DNA of 64,000 nt from Stenotrophomonas mori (GCF_023556335.1 NZ_JAIKTS010000002.1:1-64000); one strand, 5' to 3'; shown: positions 8,543 to 20,325, numbered from the stretch's first letter. The notes: generated by a model not told the origin, from the letters alone. Translations and numbers: made by a program.

Positions 8543-9127
8543 ATGCGCCGCGCGTCGTGGTGGGTGGCAGGACTCGCGGCGGCGGCCGGGCTCGCCGCCG
8601 GCGCGTGGCTGAGCCGCCCGCCGGCCCCGGCGCACGCGGCGATGACCGACACCGACAGTGCCGTGGCCCCGGCACTGGCCCCCGGCGCGCCCATGCCGCA
8701 CTTCGCCCTGCCCGACCTGGACGGCACCCTGGTGCAGTTCCCCGGGCAGTTCGCCGGGCGGCCCCTGCTGATCAATGTCTGGGCGAGCTGGTGCGCGCCC
8801 TGCGTCGAGGAAATGCCCGAGCTGGCGCGCTTCGCCGCGCTCCAGGACGACACCGGCCCACAGGTGGTCGGGCTGGCGCTGGACAGTGCCGATGCGGTGC
8901 GCGGGTTCCTGCAGCGGGTGCCGGTGGGCTATCCGATCGTGCTCGACACGCCCGGCCCCCGCGACGCCAGCGTCGCGCTCGGCAACACCCGGGGACTGCT
9001 GCCGTACAGCCTCCTGGTCGATGCCCAGGGCCGGGTGCGCAAGCAGAAGCTGGGGCCGTTCAAGGCCGGCGAGATCGAGCACTGGGCCGCGCCGGCGGAT
9101 CCGCGGCCGGCACCGGCCACGCCCTGA
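8543..9127 (+). CDS. TlpA/ResA-family periplasmic thiol-disulfide oxidoreductase
   Basis: This 194-residue protein begins 1 bp after the dsbD stop, so the two are cotranscribed. An N-terminal signal/anchor (WWVAGLAAAAGLAAGAWL) exports it. The thioredoxin fold has the active site WCAPC (C84/C87) in VWASWCAPCVEEMPEL, and the cis-Pro region is LLPYSLLVD. TlpA/ResA proteins reduce specific periplasmic disulfides, for example in cytochrome c maturation, and DsbD supplies their electrons, which fits the gene pair. The precise substrate is not visible. Confidence 0.88.
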   Translation: MRRASWWVAGLAAAAGLAAGAWLSRPPAPAHAAMTDTDSAVAPALAPGAPMPHFALPDLDGTLVQFPGQFAGRPLLINVWASWCAPCVEEMPELARFAALQDDTGPQVVGLALDSADAVRGFLQRVPVGYPIVLDTPGPRDASVALGNTRGLLPYSLLVDAQGRVRKQKLGPFKAGEIEHWAAPADPRPAPATP

Positions 9128-9238
9128 GCGGACGGCGCCGGCGCAGGCACCACCACCGTCCCTGCACGGCCGCCGCCGCGCCCGGCGAAGCTCCCGGGTG
9201 CGGCGGCAGGCGGTTCCGTCCGGCGCCGCGCCGGCCCC

Positions 9239-12200
9239 TCAGTCCCGCGCGCGCGGCCTGGCCACGCGCGCGGCGAATGCCGGCAGCACCAGCAGGGTCA
9301 GCGCGGTCGCGGTGAGCAGGCCGCCGATCACCACCGTCGCCAGCGGCTTCTGCACTTCCGCGCCGGAACCGCTGGCGATCGCCATCGGGAGGAAGCCGAC
9401 GATCGCCACCAGTGCCGTGGTCAGCACCGCGCGCAGGCGACTGGCGGCGCCGTTGATGGCCGCCGGCAGCGGCGGGTCGCCGGCCTCCAGCCGCTCGCGG
9501 ATCGCCTGCATCAGCACCAGGCCGTTCAGGGTCGCCACGCCGGAGACGGCGATGAAGCCGACCGCCGCCGACACCGAGAACGGCATGCCGCGCAGCAGCA
9601 GCGCCAGCAGGCCGCCGACCAGCGCCAGCGGCACGCAGCTGAACACCAGCGCGGCCTCCCTGCCGCTGCGCAGCGCCATCACCAGCAGGCTGGCGATCAG
9701 CAGGAACACCACCGGCACCACCGTCGCCAGCCGCTTCTCCGCACGCTGCAGGTTCTCGAACTGCCCACCCCAGGCCAGGTAGGCCCCCGCCGGCAGCGCC
9801 ACCCCCGCCACCGCGGCCTGCGCCTCGGCCACGAACCCGCCCAGGTCACGGCCGCGCACATTGGCCTGCACCACCACCCGGCGGCTGCCGTTGTCGCGGC
9901 TGATCTGGTTCGGCCCTTCACTGACGGCGATGCGCGCCACCGACGACAGCGGCACCGTCCATCCGGCCGGCGTGGCGACCGGCAACGCGGCCAGCTGGTC
10001 CGGATCGCTGCGCGCGGCATCGTCCAGCCGCACCACCACGTTGAAGCGGCGGTCGCCCTCGAAGACCTTGCCGGCGGCGGTGCCGCCGATGCCGGTGGCC
10101 AGCGCTTCGCTGACGTCCGCGGCGGTCAACCCGTACCGTGCCGCGGCCAGGTGGTCGATCTTCACGTTGAGGGTGGGCAGGCCGGCGACCTGCTCCACCC
10201 GCACGTCGGCCGCGCCGTCCACCGCGCGCAGCTTCATCGCCACCTGGTCGGCGACCTTCCGCAGCTGTTCGAAGTCGTCGCCGAAGACCATCACCGCCAG
10301 GTCGGTGCGCACCCCGGAGATCAGTTCGTTGAAGCGCAGCTCGATCGGCTGGCTGAACTCGAAGCTGTTGCCCAGCTGCTGCCCTGCCAGTTTCTCGAAG
10401 CGCGCCACCAGTGCCTCTTTGCCCAGCTTCGGATCGGGCCAGTCCTTGCGCGGCTTCAGCATGATCACGCTGTCGGAGATGTTGGTCGGCATCGGGTCCA
10501 GCGCCGCTTCGGCGGTACCCGTGCGCGAGAACACGGTCGCCACTTCCGGCTGCGTCGCGATGGCTGTCTCCAGTGCCAGCTGCATCGCCAGCGACTGCTC
10601 CAGCGAGGTGGACGGCACGCGCAGGGCCTGCATGGCCACGTTGCCCTCGTCCAGCGTCGGCATGAACTCGCGCCCCAGCAGCGAGAACGCGCCGGCCCCG
10701 ACCCCCACCATCACCAGCACGCCGGCCAGCACCGTGCGCGGATGCGCCACGGCCGTACGGATCGCCGGTTCGATGCGCGCGCGCAGCAGGCGGATCAGCA
10801 TCGTTTCGTGCCCGCCGTCGTCGGCATGCGCACCGCCGCTCCGCGGCTTCGGCTCGCGCACCAGCAGTGCGGCCATCGCCGACACGAAAGTGAAGGAGAA
10901 GATGAAGGCGCCGACCAGGGCCAGCATGAAGGTGGCCGCCATCGGGTGGAAGGTCTTGCCCTCCACGCCTTCCAGGGTGAGGATCGGCGCGAACACCAGC
11001 AGGATGATCAGCTGCCCGAACGCCGCCGGACGCGCCATCCCGCGCGCCGACTCGGCGGCCACGCGCAGGCGCTCCATCGCGGTCAACGCACGCCCCAGCT
11101 CGGCGCGGCGCTGGCCCAGCATCAGCAGCGTGGACTCGATCACGATCACCGCGCCGTCCACCAGGATGCCGAAGTCCAGCGCGCCCAGGCTCATCAGGTT
11201 GCCGCTGATGCCGAAGCGGTTCATGCCGATCACCGCGAACAGGAACGACAGCGGGATCACCAGCGCGGTGATCGCCGCCGCGCGCAGGTTGCCCAGCAGC
11301 AGGAACAGCACCGCGACCACCAGCAATGCGCCCTCGGTGAGGTTCCTGGCCACGGTCCTGATGGTCGCGTTGACCAGCTCGCTGCGGTCCAGCACCGGTA
11401 CCGCCACGATGTCCGCCGGCAGCGAGGCATTGACCTGCGCCAGCCGCGCGGCGGCGGCCTGGGCCACGGTGCGGCTGTTGCCGCCGGCGATCATCAGCGC
11501 GGTGCCGAGCACGGCTTCATGGCCGTTGCGGCTGGCCGCGCCCAGCCGCGGCGCGCGGCCCAGGGCCACGTCGGCGACATCGGCCACGCGCACCACCACG
11601 CCATCGCGGGTGGCCACCGGCGCCTGCGCAAGATCGTCGGTGGTCAACGCCAGGCCATCGGCGCGCACCACCAGGCCTTCGCCGGCGCGCTGCACGAAGC
11701 CGGCACCGGCCTGCACGTTGGCGCGCTGCAGGGCGGTGACCAGATCGGCCAGGCCCAGACCCTGCGCGGCCAGCCGGGCGCTGTCCGGATGCACCGCGTA
11801 TTCCTTCACGTAGCCACCGATGGTGTCCACGCCGGCCAGCCCCGGGCTGGAGCGCATCTGCGGCGCGATGATCCAGTCCTGCACGGTACGCAGGTAGGTG
11901 GCGCGCTCTTCCGGCGTGCGCAGCAGGTCGCCTTCCGGCGTGCGGTAGACCTCGCCGGCCTGCCAGCCGGCATCGCCGGGCCTGGCCAGCCTGGCCGGAT
12001 CGAACGCGGTGAAGTCCACCGTCCACATCAGTACCTCGCCGAGCCCGGTGGTGACCGGCGACAGCAGCGGCGAGGTGCCGTCGGGCAGGTCGTCGGCGGC
12101 CTCGCGCATGCGCTCGGCCACCTGCTGGCGGGCGAAGTAGAGGTCGGTCGCGTCGGTGAAGATCGCGGTGACCTGCGAGAACCCGTTGCGCGACAGCGAA

Positions 12201-12448
12201 CGGGTGGTGGTCAGCCCGGGAATGCCGGCCAGCGCAGTCTCCAGCGGGAAGGTCACCTGCCGTTCGATCTGTTCCGGCGTCAGCGCCGGCGCCACGATGT
12301 TGATCTGCACCTGGCGGTTGGTGATGTCCGGTACCGCGTCGATCGGCAGCCTGCCGAGCTGGTACAGGCCCCAGGCCGCGACCAGCGCCGCCAGGAACAC
12401 CACCAGCCAGCGGAAGCGCACCGCGGCTTCGATGATCAGCTTGAACAT
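9239..12448 (-). CDS. czcA: CzcA-like heavy-metal efflux RND transporter
   Basis: This 1069-residue inner-membrane proton/cation antiporter starts at ATG 12448 behind GAGGAGGCG. It has the RND layout: a TM1 start (FKLIIEAAVRFRWLVVFLAALV), porter domains, and the TM4 motif ALDFGILVDGAVIVIE. That motif keeps the Asp-Asp-Glu triad of the CzcA/CnrA divalent-cation class (DFG...DGA...E) and differs from CusA (Cu/Ag). It would pump Zn, Co, Cd or Ni together with the adaptor and outer-membrane proteins encoded just upstream. The exact metal cannot be read from the sequence. Confidence 0.9.
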   Translation of the reverse strand: MFKLIIEAAVRFRWLVVFLAALVAAWGLYQLGRLPIDAVPDITNRQVQINIVAPALTPEQIERQVTFPLETALAGIPGLTTTRSLSRNGFSQVTAIFTDATDLYFARQQVAERMREAADDLPDGTSPLLSPVTTGLGEVLMWTVDFTAFDPARLARPGDAGWQAGEVYRTPEGDLLRTPEERATYLRTVQDWIIAPQMRSSPGLAGVDTIGGYVKEYAVHPDSARLAAQGLGLADLVTALQRANVQAGAGFVQRAGEGLVVRADGLALTTDDLAQAPVATRDGVVVRVADVADVALGRAPRLGAASRNGHEAVLGTALMIAGGNSRTVAQAAAARLAQVNASLPADIVAVPVLDRSELVNATIRTVARNLTEGALLVVAVLFLLLGNLRAAAITALVIPLSFLFAVIGMNRFGISGNLMSLGALDFGILVDGAVIVIESTLLMLGQRRAELGRALTAMERLRVAAESARGMARPAAFGQLIILLVFAPILTLEGVEGKTFHPMAATFMLALVGAFIFSFTFVSAMAALLVREPKPRSGGAHADDGGHETMLIRLLRARIEPAIRTAVAHPRTVLAGVLVMVGVGAGAFSLLGREFMPTLDEGNVAMQALRVPSTSLEQSLAMQLALETAIATQPEVATVFSRTGTAEAALDPMPTNISDSVIMLKPRKDWPDPKLGKEALVARFEKLAGQQLGNSFEFSQPIELRFNELISGVRTDLAVMVFGDDFEQLRKVADQVAMKLRAVDGAADVRVEQVAGLPTLNVKIDHLAAARYGLTAADVSEALATGIGGTAAGKVFEGDRRFNVVVRLDDAARSDPDQLAALPVATPAGWTVPLSSVARIAVSEGPNQISRDNGSRRVVVQANVRGRDLGGFVAEAQAAVAGVALPAGAYLAWGGQFENLQRAEKRLATVVPVVFLLIASLLVMALRSGREAALVFSCVPLALVGGLLALLLRGMPFSVSAAVGFIAVSGVATLNGLVLMQAIRERLEAGDPPLPAAINGAASRLRAVLTTALVAIVGFLPMAIASGSGAEVQKPLATVVIGGLLTATALTLLVLPAFAARVARPRARD

Positions 12449-12458
12449 GGTCGCCTCC

Positions 12459-13625
12459 TCAGTGGCCGTGCTCGGCTTCGCCCTTGGCCAGCTCGGCCTT
12501 GAGCAGGAAGGCGTTGGCAGCGGCAATGCGTTCTTCGCCGGTCAGCCCGGCGAGCACCTCAACGCGGTCGCCGGCACGCCGCCCGGCCAGTACCGGCTGC
12601 ACCTTGAAGCCGCCCTCGACGGCCACGAACACCGCACTGCGGCCGTCGACGTTCTGCAGGGCATCGGCGGGCACGCTGAGCGAACCGTCCCGGCCTTCGG
12701 TGACCACCACCGCCGATGCCGGCGAGCCGGCCGGCGGCAACGCGGCCTCCAGCGGCGTGGCACGGATCACCGCGACGCCGCCCTGCTGGCGGACGTCGGC
12801 GGCCGAACCGGTGACGGTGGCGGTGAAGCCGCCGCCCGGCACGCTCACCTCCAGGGTCATGCCCGGTGCGACCTGCGCGGCCAGCGCCGGCGGTGCGGTG
12901 AACACCAGTTCGTTCATCGCCGGATCGGCGACGTCGGCCACCGCGCTGCCGGCGGCGACCACGGCCCCCGGCGTGACCTGCACGTTGCCGACGATGCCGG
13001 CCAGCGGGCTGGTGATGCGCACACGGCCGCCGGCATCGGGCGCGCCGCTGGCGGCCACCTGGGCCTGTGCCGCAGCGGCCCGGGCCTGCGCCGCCAGCGC
13101 GCGTGCGCGCGATGCTTCCAGCTCCTGGCGGGCGACCACGCCCTGCTCCACCAGCGCCCTGTCGCGGCCATGGGCCAGGCGCGCGGCCTCGGCCTCGGCC
13201 GACGCGGCCAGGGCGTCGGCGCGGAACACCGCGGCCTCGCCGCTGACCACGATGGCCAGCGCCTGGCCCTGCGTCACCGGGGTGCCCGGCGCGACCAGCA
13301 CGCGTTCGACACGGCCGGCCACGGCGGCGGCCACCGAGGCGCGCGCCCCCACCGCCGGCTCGACCCGGCCGGACAGGCGGGTCGAACCGCCACCACCGCG
13401 ACCGATAGCGACCACCTCGATACCGGACGCCTTGATCTGTTCCGGGGTCAGCTGCACCACGCCTTCATCGGCATCGGCATCGGCATCGGCGGCATGGCCG
13501 TGGCCGTCATCGTCTGCGGCCGTGGCAGCGGCCGGTTCCGGCGGCTGCGCATTGCCGGCGCAGCCGCCCAGGAGCACGGCCAGCAGCACGCCGCCGGCCA
13601 GGGGGAAAGAACGGGACAGGATCAT
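12459..13625 (-). CDS. czcB: CzcB-like periplasmic adaptor (membrane fusion) lipoprotein
   Basis: This is a 388-residue lipoprotein: the signal [10 protein letters not shown] gives a lipobox Cys at about residue 22. It is followed by an Asp/His-rich stretch ([18 protein letters not shown]) that could bind metal, a common feature of CzcB adaptors. The lipoyl/barrel halves ([23 protein letters not shown] and [20 protein letters not shown]) flank an Ala-rich coiled-coil hairpin. It bridges the RND pump and the outer-membrane channel. The start overlaps the czcC stop as ATGA, and the stop is 10 bp before czcA. Confidence 0.9.
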   Translation of the reverse strand: MILSRSFPLAGGVLLAVLLGGCAGNAQPPEPAAATAADDDGHGHAADADADADEGVVQLTPEQIKASGIEVVAIGRGGGGSTRLSGRVEPAVGARASVAAAVAGRVERVLVAPGTPVTQGQALAIVVSGEAAVFRADALAASAEAEAARLAHGRDRALVEQGVVARQELEASRARALAAQARAAAAQAQVAASGAPDAGGRVRITSPLAGIVGNVQVTPGAVVAAGSAVADVADPAMNELVFTAPPALAAQVAPGMTLEVSVPGGGFTATVTGSAADVRQQGGVAVIRATPLEAALPPAGSPASAVVVTEGRDGSLSVPADALQNVDGRSAVFVAVEGGFKVQPVLAGRRAGDRVEVLAGLTGEERIAAANAFLLKAELAKGEAEHGH

Positions 13626-14875
13626 GGGGCCTCCACAAAGGGTGCGCGCCCTTCAAGGCGCGCAAGAGCGATTTCGGCGCCGACGCGCGACAGGCGCGCA
13701 TCCACGGCGGCGGCGCGGGCGGCGATGAGGGCGCTGCGCGTGCTGCGCAGTTCCAGCTGCGAGATGCGCCCGGCATCGACGCCGACGCGCGCCAGGCGGT
13801 ACGCCTCTTCGGCGGCGACCACGCTTTCATCGGCCGCCCGGGTACGGCTGCCGGCCGCCGCCAGCGCCGCCAGCGCCGCCAGCCGATCGGCGCCGCTGTC
13901 GCGGCGCTGCCGGTCCAGCCGCGCCTCGGCCGCGCGGCGCTCGGCATGCGCGGCCCGGACACCGCCGGCGTTGCGGTCGAACAGCGGCAGACCAAGGCTG
14001 ATGCCCAGCGTGTAGGCGCGTTCGCGCTCCTCGCGGAACCGGGTCTGCACAGCGGTGACGCTGAGGTCGGGCAGCGCGCGCTTGCGTGCCACCTCGATCT
14101 GCCGGGTGGCGGCCTCGGTCTCGGCTTCGGCGATGCGTACGGCCAGGGCCACACCGCCCGCGCCGCGCGGCAGGGGCGGGGTGCGGTCGAGCAGGCTGCC
14201 GTCGATCGCGCGCACCGGCCCATCCAGCAGCGCGGTGCCGGCCAGGCGGGCCAGGGCGGCATCGCGGAAGGCCTGCGCCTCCTCGCGCATGGCAGCGGCG
14301 TTGGCCACGTCGCTGCGCGCCTGCACCGCACGCAGGCGTGGTTCGCGGCCCTGCGCGACCATCGCCTCGACGGCGTCGGCATCGGCGCGGGTCAGCGCCA
14401 ACACCTCGTCGGCCAGGGCATGACGACGCAGCGCGGCTTCCGCCTCCGCGTAGACCGCGGCCAACTGCCCGGCGACATCGCTGCGGCCCTGCGCGCCGCG
14501 CAGGCCGGCGGCCTGCGCCTCGGCCCGGGCGGCACGGACGCGCGCGCCCCGCTGGCCCCAGACCTCCAGTGGCTGGGACAGGGTGAGTACGGTCTCGGCC
14601 TTGTCCAGGCCGGCATAGGCGCCGCTGCCCCAGGCGTTCTCGGTGGACCAGGACAGGGTGGGATTGGGCAGCGCACGGGCCTGGTCGGCGCGCGCAGCGG
14701 CGGCGTCGGCCAGTGCCGCACCCTCGCGGGTGCCGGGCAGCTGGTCCAGGCGTTCAAGCAGGGTGTCGTAGGACGGGGCGGCTTGCGCCGCCGCCGGCAT
14801 CGCCGGGGCCAGGCCCAGCAACACGGCGACGGCCAGCCCGGCCGCACGCAGCGGCCGACCAGGGACAGTCGACAT
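13622..14875 (-). CDS. czcC: CzcC-like outer-membrane efflux channel (TolC family)
   Basis: This is a 417-residue protein with a cleavable signal peptide ([18 protein letters not shown]). Two repeats of TolC-type helical hairpins follow: [15 protein letters not shown] and [22 protein letters not shown] in the first half, then [39 protein letters not shown] and [24 protein letters not shown] in the second. The LPNP and the DRNxG strand are typical of CzcC/CusC-like factors. It would form the exit duct for the CzcBA pump and is translationally coupled to czcB. Confidence 0.88.
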   Translation of the reverse strand: MSTVPGRPLRAAGLAVAVLLGLAPAMPAAAQAAPSYDTLLERLDQLPGTREGAALADAAAARADQARALPNPTLSWSTENAWGSGAYAGLDKAETVLTLSQPLEVWGQRGARVRAARAEAQAAGLRGAQGRSDVAGQLAAVYAEAEAALRRHALADEVLALTRADADAVEAMVAQGREPRLRAVQARSDVANAAAMREEAQAFRDAALARLAGTALLDGPVRAIDGSLLDRTPPLPRGAGGVALAVRIAEAETEAATRQIEVARKRALPDLSVTAVQTRFREERERAYTLGISLGLPLFDRNAGGVRAAHAERRAAEARLDRQRRDSGADRLAALAALAAAGSRTRAADESVVAAEEAYRLARVGVDAGRISQLELRSTRSALIAARAAAVDARLSRVGAEIALARLEGRAPFVEAP

Positions 14876-14937
14876 AGGAAGTTCCGGAATCGAAAAGGAA
14901 TCAGGACCCGCGGCGACCGCCGCGGGGCAGGTTCAGA

Positions 14938-15273
14938 TCAAGACCGGGGAGGACGCGTGGGGCCGCCCAGCGCGACGGCGTGGGCCGCGGTTCCGGGCGT
15001 GGCGACCCACACCGCGGGCGCCGGCTCGCCGTGGGACGGCGACAGCTCGGCAGGAAGACTGAGGCTGGAGTGGTGGCAGTGGCCATGGCCGCAGGCACCG
15101 TCCGCGGCCGCATCGTGCGGGCTACCCGCATCGACGGCATCGGCCTGCACCTGCCCGGCCACCGCGTCGGGCTCGACGAGGCAGGCGAACGCCTCCGACA
15201 CGGGCACCACCACGAAGGCCGCCATCAGCAGCATCAGCAGGTGGAGCACGGTCTTGCGGGAGGCCAGGAGCAT
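14938..15273 (-). CDS. Small His/Cys-containing secreted protein, CzcI-like
   Basis: This 111-residue protein starts at ATG 15273, with a signal peptide ([22 protein letters not shown]). The mature part carries a metal-binding-looking segment with the pattern C-GHGHCHH near residue 65 and further His residues near the C-terminus. It sits 62 bp upstream of czcC in the same direction, exactly where small periplasmic CzcI proteins precede czcCBA in other bacteria. A sensory or buffering role for the exported metal is therefore likely, but similarity to CzcI is by size, signal and position rather than a strong motif. It would be first in the efflux transcript. Confidence 0.6.
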   Translation of the reverse strand: MLLASRKTVLHLLMLLMAAFVVVPVSEAFACLVEPDAVAGQVQADAVDAGSPHDAAADGACGHGHCHHSSLSLPAELSPSHGEPAPAVWVATPGTAAHAVALGGPTRPPRS

Positions 15274-15748
15274 GCCGGCGAGGCTAGCAAGCGGTTCTGC
15301 GCGGATACAATATCAATGCCCGGCCACGTCCGGCGGCGACCGTAACCCGGGGGCGGAACCGCCAGCAGCGCCCGTGCCCATGCCTTGCGGACGGGTGCCG
15401 CCACCGTCCGGATGCCGGCGGGCCTCTTCCGATACCGCCCGCCGCCGCGCGCCATGCGGGCGTTTGGCGCGGGTGTCGGCCGGGGCCGGCGCGGCCCCGC
15501 CGGAAGCCCGCGACCCTCGACCGCGCGCACCCTGCGCCTGGCGGCCGGCTTGCCGGGAAGGACCTGGCGGCCGCGGCCGCGGCGTCTGCCGCCGCCGGCC
15601 CGTTCCCCGCAGCCGGCGCCAGGCCGGGCCATGGCCGCAGGCACCGCACCTTTTCAAGCAATCGATTGAAACGCCGGCAAGTTCGCCGAACTGGACAGCA
15701 TTGCCCGGTTCCCGCAGACTGCCGCCCTTTCCCCTCCAACGCTGGCAC
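15274..15748. other. Non-coding gap between czcI-like gene and aroQ
   Basis: No supportable gene is seen in these 475 bases. The left edge should hold the czcI promoter; an AT-rich island with TATTGT-like elements lies near 15305-15317. The centre is very GC-rich without codon signal. Near the right side an AT island contains TTTCAA (15652-15657) and TTGAAA (15666-15671) as an 8-base-spaced dyad that could mark the aroQ-accBC control region. Confidence 0.4.
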
Positions 15749-16183
15749 ATGGCACGACTGCTGGTCCTCCACGGCCCCAACCTGAACCTGCTCGGCACGC
15801 GCGAACCGGAGGTCTACGGCCACGCCACGCTGGCCGACATCGACGCGGCGCTGCTGCGCCAGGCCGAGGCTGCCGGGCACGAACTGGAGAGCCTGCAGTC
15901 CAACGCCGAGCATGTGCTGGTGGACCGCATCCAGGCGGCGCGCACGGACGGTACCGCCTTCATCCTGATCAATCCGGCCGCCTTCACCCATACATCGGTG
16001 GCGCTGCGCGACGCACTGGCCGCCGTGGCCCTGCCCTTCATCGAGATCCACCTCTCCAACCCGCACGCACGCGAACCGTTCCGCCAACACAGCTACCTCA
16101 GCGACAAGGCCGCCGGTGTCATCTGCGGCTTCGGCGCGGACAGTTACCGTTACGCCATGGACGCCGCGCTGCGGCGTCTCTGA
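15749..16183 (+). CDS. aroQ: 3-dehydroquinate dehydratase, type II
   Basis: This 144-residue cytoplasmic enzyme dehydrates 3-dehydroquinate to 3-dehydroshikimate in aromatic amino-acid synthesis. The start ATG 15749 gives [24 protein letters not shown], the type II signature with the catalytic Tyr and Arg in this loop. Further motifs are [32 protein letters not shown] (substrate-binding Asn and catalytic His), and [20 protein letters not shown]. It precedes accB by 61 bp, a typical aroQ-accB-accC arrangement in gammaproteobacteria. Confidence 0.96.
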   Translation: MARLLVLHGPNLNLLGTREPEVYGHATLADIDAALLRQAEAAGHELESLQSNAEHVLVDRIQAARTDGTAFILINPAAFTHTSVALRDALAAVALPFIEIHLSNPHAREPFRQHSYLSDKAAGVICGFGADSYRYAMDAALRRL

Positions 16184-16244
16184 GCCCCTACCCCCGCGCC
16201 GTCGCGTCCGCGCGCCGCCGCCGATCCTACCCACGAGGCACCTT

Positions 16245-16721
16245 ATGGACCTGCGCAAAATCAAGAAGCTGATCGACCTGCTGGAAGAATCGAATCTGGC
16301 CGAGATCGAAATCAAGGAAGGCGAAGAGTCCGTGCGCCTGTCGCGCACCCCGGTCGGCGGCTTCGCCGCACCGGCCCCCGCGCCGGTCTACGCCGCGGCG
16401 CCGGCGGCAGCGCCGGCCATGCCGATGAGCTCGCCGGTCGAGGCCGCCACCGGCGGCACCCCGAAGCCGGGCAACGCACTGCCGGACGGCCACGTGCAGC
16501 GCGCACCGATGGTGGGCACGTTCTACGCCTCCTCGGCGCCGGACAAGCCGGCCTTCGTCAGCGTCGGCCAGACCGTCAAGGCCGGCGATACGCTGGCGAT
16601 CATCGAGGCGATGAAGATGTTCAACCCGATCGAGGCCGAAGTCGCCGGCACCGTGGTGGCCATCCTCGGCGAGAACGGCAGCCCGGTGGAGTACGACCAG
16701 CCGCTGTTCGTGATCGCCTGA
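16245..16721 (+). CDS. accB: Biotin carboxyl carrier protein of acetyl-CoA carboxylase
   Basis: This 158-residue protein carries biotin for acetyl-CoA carboxylase, the first step of fatty-acid synthesis. The start ATG 16245 gives [23 protein letters not shown], the conserved AccB N-terminus. A Pro/Ala-rich flexible linker spans about residues 40-80, and the C-terminal biotinyl domain includes the thumb-containing [14 protein letters not shown] and the biotinylation motif EAMKM with Lys124. It lies 10 bp before accC, and the two subunits are normally cotranscribed. Confidence 0.96.
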   Translation: MDLRKIKKLIDLLEESNLAEIEIKEGEESVRLSRTPVGGFAAPAPAPVYAAAPAAAPAMPMSSPVEAATGGTPKPGNALPDGHVQRAPMVGTFYASSAPDKPAFVSVGQTVKAGDTLAIIEAMKMFNPIEAEVAGTVVAILGENGSPVEYDQPLFVIA

Positions 16722-16731
16722 GGCGCCGGCC

Positions 16732-18099
16732 ATGCTCGACAAAGTCGTAATCGCCAACCGCGGTGAAATCGCGCTGCGCATCCTGCGCGCGTGCCACACC
16801 CTGGGCATCCGCACGGTCGCGGTGCATTCCACCGTCGACCGCAACCTCAAGCACGTGGCGATGGCCGACGAGTCGGTCTGCATCGGCCCGGCTCCGTCGA
16901 CGGACAGCTACCTCAACATCCCGGCGATCATCGCCGCGGCCGAAGTCACCGACGCCCAGGCCATCCATCCCGGCTACGGCTTCCTGGCCGAGAACGCCAA
17001 CTTCGCCGAACGCGTCGAGGAATCCGGTTTCATCTTCATCGGCCCCAAGGCCGACACCATCCGCCTGATGGGCGACAAGGTGGAAGCGATCCGCGCGATG
17101 AAGGCCGCCGGCGTGCCCTGCGTGCCCGGCTCGGGCGGCCCGCTGGGCGACGACCCCGCGACCAACATCAAGATCGCGCGCGAGATCGGCTACCCGGTCA
17201 TCGTCAAGGCCGCCGGCGGCGGCGGCGGCCGCGGCATGCGCGTGGTCTACACCGAAGGCGCGCTGGTCAACGCCGTGGCCACCACCAAGCAGGAAGCCAA
17301 GGCCGCGTTCGGCAACGACATGGTCTACATGGAGAAGTTCCTGGAGAACCCGCGCCACGTGGAGATCCAGGTCCTCGCCGACGGCCAGGGCAACGCCATC
17401 CACCTGGGCGAACGCGACTGCTCGATGCAGCGCCGCCACCAGAAGGTGGTGGAGGAAGCACCGGCGCCGGGCATCACCCCGGAGCTGCGCGAGCAGATCG
17501 GCAAGGTCTGCGTGGAGGCCTGCGTCCGCATCGGCTACCGCGGGGCCGGCACCTTCGAGTTCCTGTTCGAGAACGGCCGCTTCTACTTCATCGAGATGAA
17601 CACCCGCATCCAGGTGGAGCATCCGGTGACCGAGCTGATCACCGGCATCGACCTGATCGCCGAGCAGCTGAAGATCGCCGCCGGGCACAAGCTGTCGATC
17701 AAGCAGAGCGACATCAAGATCAACGGCCATGCCATCGAATGCCGGATCAACGCCGAGGACCCGGAGACGTTCCTGCCCTCCCCCGGCACCATCACCGGCT
17801 TCTACCCGCCGGGCGGCCCGGGCGTGCGCGTGGACACGCACATCTACGGCGGCTACCGGGTGCCGGCCAACTACGACTCGATGATCGGCAAGCTGATCGT
17901 GCACGGCCCCGACCGCGACACCGCCATCGCCCGCATGCGGGTGGCGCTGAGCGAGATGGTGGTGGACGGCATCAAGACCAACGTCGCCCTGCAGCAGCGC
18001 ATCATGCGCGACAAGGGCTTCCAGGCCGGCGGACAGAACATCCACTACCTGGAAAAGCGCCTGGCCGAGCGCAAGAACCAGTCGATCGCACTGACCTGA
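16732..18099 (+). CDS. accC: Biotin carboxylase subunit of acetyl-CoA carboxylase
   Basis: This 455-residue enzyme carboxylates biotin on AccB with ATP and bicarbonate. It begins [22 protein letters not shown], with the ATP-grasp Gly-rich loop [14 protein letters not shown], the bicarbonate/biotin-site region [20 protein letters not shown] and the catalytic [16 protein letters not shown]. Its length matches E. coli AccC (449). A 9-bp stem-loop at 18130-18151 follows the stop codon. Confidence 0.97.
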   Translation: MLDKVVIANRGEIALRILRACHTLGIRTVAVHSTVDRNLKHVAMADESVCIGPAPSTDSYLNIPAIIAAAEVTDAQAIHPGYGFLAENANFAERVEESGFIFIGPKADTIRLMGDKVEAIRAMKAAGVPCVPGSGGPLGDDPATNIKIAREIGYPVIVKAAGGGGGRGMRVVYTEGALVNAVATTKQEAKAAFGNDMVYMEKFLENPRHVEIQVLADGQGNAIHLGERDCSMQRRHQKVVEEAPAPGITPELREQIGKVCVEACVRIGYRGAGTFEFLFENGRFYFIEMNTRIQVEHPVTELITGIDLIAEQLKIAAGHKLSIKQSDIKINGHAIECRINAEDPETFLPSPGTITGFYPPGGPGVRVDTHIYGGYRVPANYDSMIGKLIVHGPDRDTAIARMRVALSEMVVDGIKTNVALQQRIMRDKGFQAGGQNIHYLEKRLAERKNQSIALT

Positions 18100-18129
18100 G
18101 CCGGCGCCAGCCGGCGGTGCAGGGAAGAA

Positions 18130-18151
18130 GAAGGCGGGGACACCCGCCTTC
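18130..18151 (+). terminator. Stem-loop terminator after accC
   Basis: GAAGGCGGG and CCCGCCTTC form a perfect 9-bp stem with a GACA tetraloop, followed by CTCCGTTT. It lies 30 bp after the accC stop and before prmA. The weak T-run suggests partial termination. Confidence 0.6.
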
Positions 18152-18293
18152 CTCCGTTTCCGCGCAGGAGCGCGACGGGACATTGCCGGGAAGGCGCCAT
18201 CGCCGCCCAGGAGGCGCCCGTGCCGGCCTGGCGCGCGCATTCGGCCGCCCGCTCGTCTAGGATGCCCGCTTCCGTACCGCCGCCGTCCATCCC

Positions 18294-19208
18294 ATGCCCT
18301 TCCTCGAACTCACCCTGCGCTGCACCGAAGCCACCCAGCCCCGCTACGAGAACGCCCTGGAGGACGTCGGCGCACTGGCGGTGACCCTGCTGGACGCCGA
18401 TGCCGACACCGGCAACGAGCACGCGATCCTGGAGCCGGGCGTGGGCGAGACCCCGCTGTGGAACGCACTGGTGCTCAGCGCCCTGTTCCCCGCCGAGACC
18501 AACGCCCTGGCGCTGCTGGCCGCCCTGGAGGCCTTCGACCCCGGCCTGGACTGGCACACCGCCAGCTTCCGCGCGGTCCAGGACGAGGACTGGGAACGCG
18601 CCTGGCTGGACCAGTTCGAGCCGATGCGTTTCGGCCAGCGCACCTGGATCGTGCCGTGGAACCACGCGCTGCCGGAGGAGGCCCGGGACGCCGGCGCCGC
18701 GGTGGTGCGCCTGGACCCGGGCCTGGCGTTCGGCTCCGGCACCCACCCGACCACCGCGCTGTGCCTGCGCTGGCTGGACCAGCTCGCCGCCGACGGCCGG
18801 CTGGAGGGCGCCACCGTGCTCGACTTCGGCTGCGGCTCGGGCATCCTCGCCCTGGCCGCGCTGAAACTCGGTGCCGCCGGCGCGGTGGGCGTGGACAACG
18901 ATCCGCAGGCCCTGGTGGCGACCGCCGACAATGGCGAGCGCAACGGCACGCGGATCGCCGCCTACCTGCCCGGGGACGAACCCGCCGCCACCTATCCGGT
19001 GGTGGTCGCCAACATCCTGGCATCGGCGCTGGACGCCCTGGCCGACCAGCTCGCCGCGCGCACCGCGCCGGGCGGCCGCATCGCCCTGTCGGGCATCCTG
19101 CAGGGCCAGGAGGACGAGCTGCTGGAGCGCTACGCGCCCTGGTTCGAGCAGCTCGAAGCCGTCCAGGACGGCGACTGGATGCGCATCACCGGCGTACGCC
19201 GTGCTTGA
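18294..19208 (+). CDS. prmA: Ribosomal protein L11 methyltransferase
   Basis: This 304-residue SAM-dependent enzyme trimethylates ribosomal protein L11. The N-terminal L11-binding domain ([36 protein letters not shown]) is followed by the methyltransferase domain. That domain carries [23 protein letters not shown], the SAM-binding [20 protein letters not shown], and the catalytic [14 protein letters not shown]. The length is close to E. coli PrmA (293). The next gene starts 26 bp downstream. Confidence 0.95.
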   Translation: MPFLELTLRCTEATQPRYENALEDVGALAVTLLDADADTGNEHAILEPGVGETPLWNALVLSALFPAETNALALLAALEAFDPGLDWHTASFRAVQDEDWERAWLDQFEPMRFGQRTWIVPWNHALPEEARDAGAAVVRLDPGLAFGSGTHPTTALCLRWLDQLAADGRLEGATVLDFGCGSGILALAALKLGAAGAVGVDNDPQALVATADNGERNGTRIAAYLPGDEPAATYPVVVANILASALDALADQLAARTAPGGRIALSGILQGQEDELLERYAPWFEQLEAVQDGDWMRITGVRRA

Positions 19209-19212
19209 ATGA

Positions 19213-20325
<1,113 letters not shown>

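Noticed and set aside
6097-8853. 918-codon open frame on the minus strand opposite dsbD
   Set aside because: It is the complement of a well-supported gene; the product is low-complexity Arg/Gly/Gln without motifs, as expected for a shadow frame in GC-rich DNA.
12484-14015. Plus-strand frames opposite czcB and czcC
   Set aside because: They are shadows; the minus-strand products match adaptor and TolC families with ATGA coupling.
15284-16348. 354-codon minus-strand frame across the aroQ region
   Set aside because: It overlaps aroQ, whose catalytic motifs are clear; composition is Arg/Gly/Val-rich only.
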